Origin: Gammaproteobacteria bacterium
GTDB lineage: Bacteria > Pseudomonadota > Gammaproteobacteria > Eutrophobiales > Eutrophobiaceae
Direction of reading: 5' to 3'
DNA length: 64,000 bases
NCBI GenBank assembly: GCA_004297165.1
Contig: SCUJ01000001.1
Span: 154,142 to 218,141, forward strand
Shown: positions 63,597 through 64,000 of the stretch, in pieces
Position numbering within the stretch: position 1 is the first letter of the stretch
Layout of the letters: the number at the start of each line of letters is the position of its first letter
Notes under the pieces: model-generated
Seen by the model: only the letters and a program-made list of their open reading frames with translations
What the model was told of the DNA's origin: nothing
Database searches by the model: none
Translations under genes and position numbers: made by a program

Positions 63597-63721
63597 ATGA
63601 GTATCCGGAGAGCACAAGTAAGTGACGCGACTGAGATCAGGACTTTGATATTTGACTCAGTGACGCCTCACCGCTATGAAGATTTTGATGATGAAGGTTG
63701 GGAGGCTTTTAGCAAACCTAA
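63597..63721 (+). pseudogene. GNAT acetyltransferase cut by an insertion sequence
   Basis: The frame opens with MSIRRAQVSDATEIRTLIFDS, the beta1-alpha1 start of GNAT acetyltransferases, after GGAGAGAG, and runs about 41 residues to FSKPN. It then enters unrelated sequence at about 63722 and stops at 63785. The acetyl-CoA binding motif is missing, so the gene is inactive here; the rest may lie beyond the element. Confidence 0.75.
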
Positions 63722-64000
63722 TGGACTTACGGGTTCTACCCCGTTTTCACGGACGGTTGAGTTAAGAGTAAATCCTTGTTGTTGAGCATTTCAAGTCGCC
63801 GTCGTTTCACGGGGTTGTAGAAACGCTCGATGTAGTCAAAGATATCGGCCCTGGCCTCGGCCCGGGTGCGGTACTGGCGACGGTTTACACGCTCCCGTTT
63901 CAGCATCCCAAAGAAGCTCTCAGCCGCCGCATTGTCGGCACAGCTGCCTACCGCACTCATGCTGCAGATCAGGTTGTGACCGCGCAGGAAGCGCTGGTAC
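63722..64000 (-). mobile_element. IS3-family insertion sequence, 3' end only
   Basis: The element seems to start at TGGACTTACGGGTTC (63722), interrupting the acetyltransferase, and runs off the window edge. IS3-family ends begin with TG, which fits. The other terminus, inverted repeat and target duplication cannot be seen. Confidence 0.75.
63736..64000 (-). CDS. IS3-family transposase OrfB, C-terminal part
   Basis: The frame is open from the window edge to a TAG at 63736. It includes YQRFLRGHNLICSMSAVGSC, ADNAAAESFFGMLKRERVNR and ADIFDYIERFYNPVKRRR, the rve integrase end with the catalytic Glu in the AAAESFF context of the DDE triad. The remainder lies beyond the window, so whether the element is intact cannot be told. 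Confidence 0.88.
   Translation of the reverse strand, partial: YQRFLRGHNLICSMSAVGSCADNAAAESFFGMLKRERVNRRQYRTRAEARADIFDYIERFYNPVKRRRLEMLNNKDLLLTQPSVKTG

Overview
The window reads as a chromosomal segment of a G+C-rich gammaproteobacterium. The block mtaD / mtnA-gyrA-serC-pheA-hisC-tyrA-cmk-rpsA-ihfB-lapA-lapB-pyrF, and the mfd-csiV / mtnP neighbourhood, match the gene order I know from Pseudomonas-like gammaproteobacteria. MetZ, monomeric isocitrate dehydrogenase, a formate-tetrahydrofolate ligase and a complete DSF (rpf) locus suggest a free-living environmental lineage outside the enterics, perhaps near the purple/sulfur-oxidising orders. That placement is inference. I see no tRNA, rRNA or CRISPR array.

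Layout. (1) 0.2-11 kb: icd; metZ behind a probable SAM-II riboswitch with a terminator; a BaeSR-type two-component pair beside a small periplasmic protein; two P-II-like proteins with a duplicated DUF1538 membrane protein; fhs. (2) 11.3-17.1 kb: the pyrG-kdsA-eno-ftsB-ispD-ispF operon plus a thioesterase. (3) 17.4-22.1 kb: rpfF converging on rpfG-rpfC, a diffusible fatty-acid signalling circuit with synthase, hybrid sensor and HD-GYP output. (4) 22.2-32 kb: smrB, then a tightly overlapped purB / PLD-like / secretin-like / purL operon, and pyrC-rnt-NRDE on the other strand. (5) 32-34.5 kb: a small accessory island (DUF433-DUF5615 pair, orphan Phd/YefM antitoxin, HEPN-like protein) bounded by palindromic repeats. 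(6) 34.5-54.9 kb: methionine salvage (mtaD, mtnA, mtnP with hpt), gyrA, serine and aromatic biosynthesis, rpsA-ihfB-lapAB-pyrF, mfd-csiV. (7) 55-64 kb: a second accessory region with a PaaK-like ligase, a lipoprotein / M48 protease / lipoprotein trio, a 1046-residue SIR2-STAND-TPR-cold-shock-domain protein, a decayed copy of the ligase/lipoprotein start region, a HigBA-type toxin-antitoxin pair, a truncated acetyltransferase and the end of an IS3-family element.

How the parts fit. MtaD, MtnP and MtnA are successive steps recycling methylthioadenosine; Hpt, overlapping mtnP, can reclaim the hypoxanthine released, and metZ is controlled by an RNA likely to sense SAM, so several sulfur-amino-acid steps lie in this window. 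The best candidate for a little-described system is the SIR2-STAND-TPR-CSD gene. Its architecture resembles NAD-depleting anti-phage STAND proteins but ends in a predicted nucleic-acid-binding cold-shock domain. It has lower G+C than its surroundings and lies between an intact sequence block and that block's degenerate duplicate. Second is the DUF1538 / twin P-II-like operon, an uncharacterised membrane system with a duplicated core and its own putative signal proteins.
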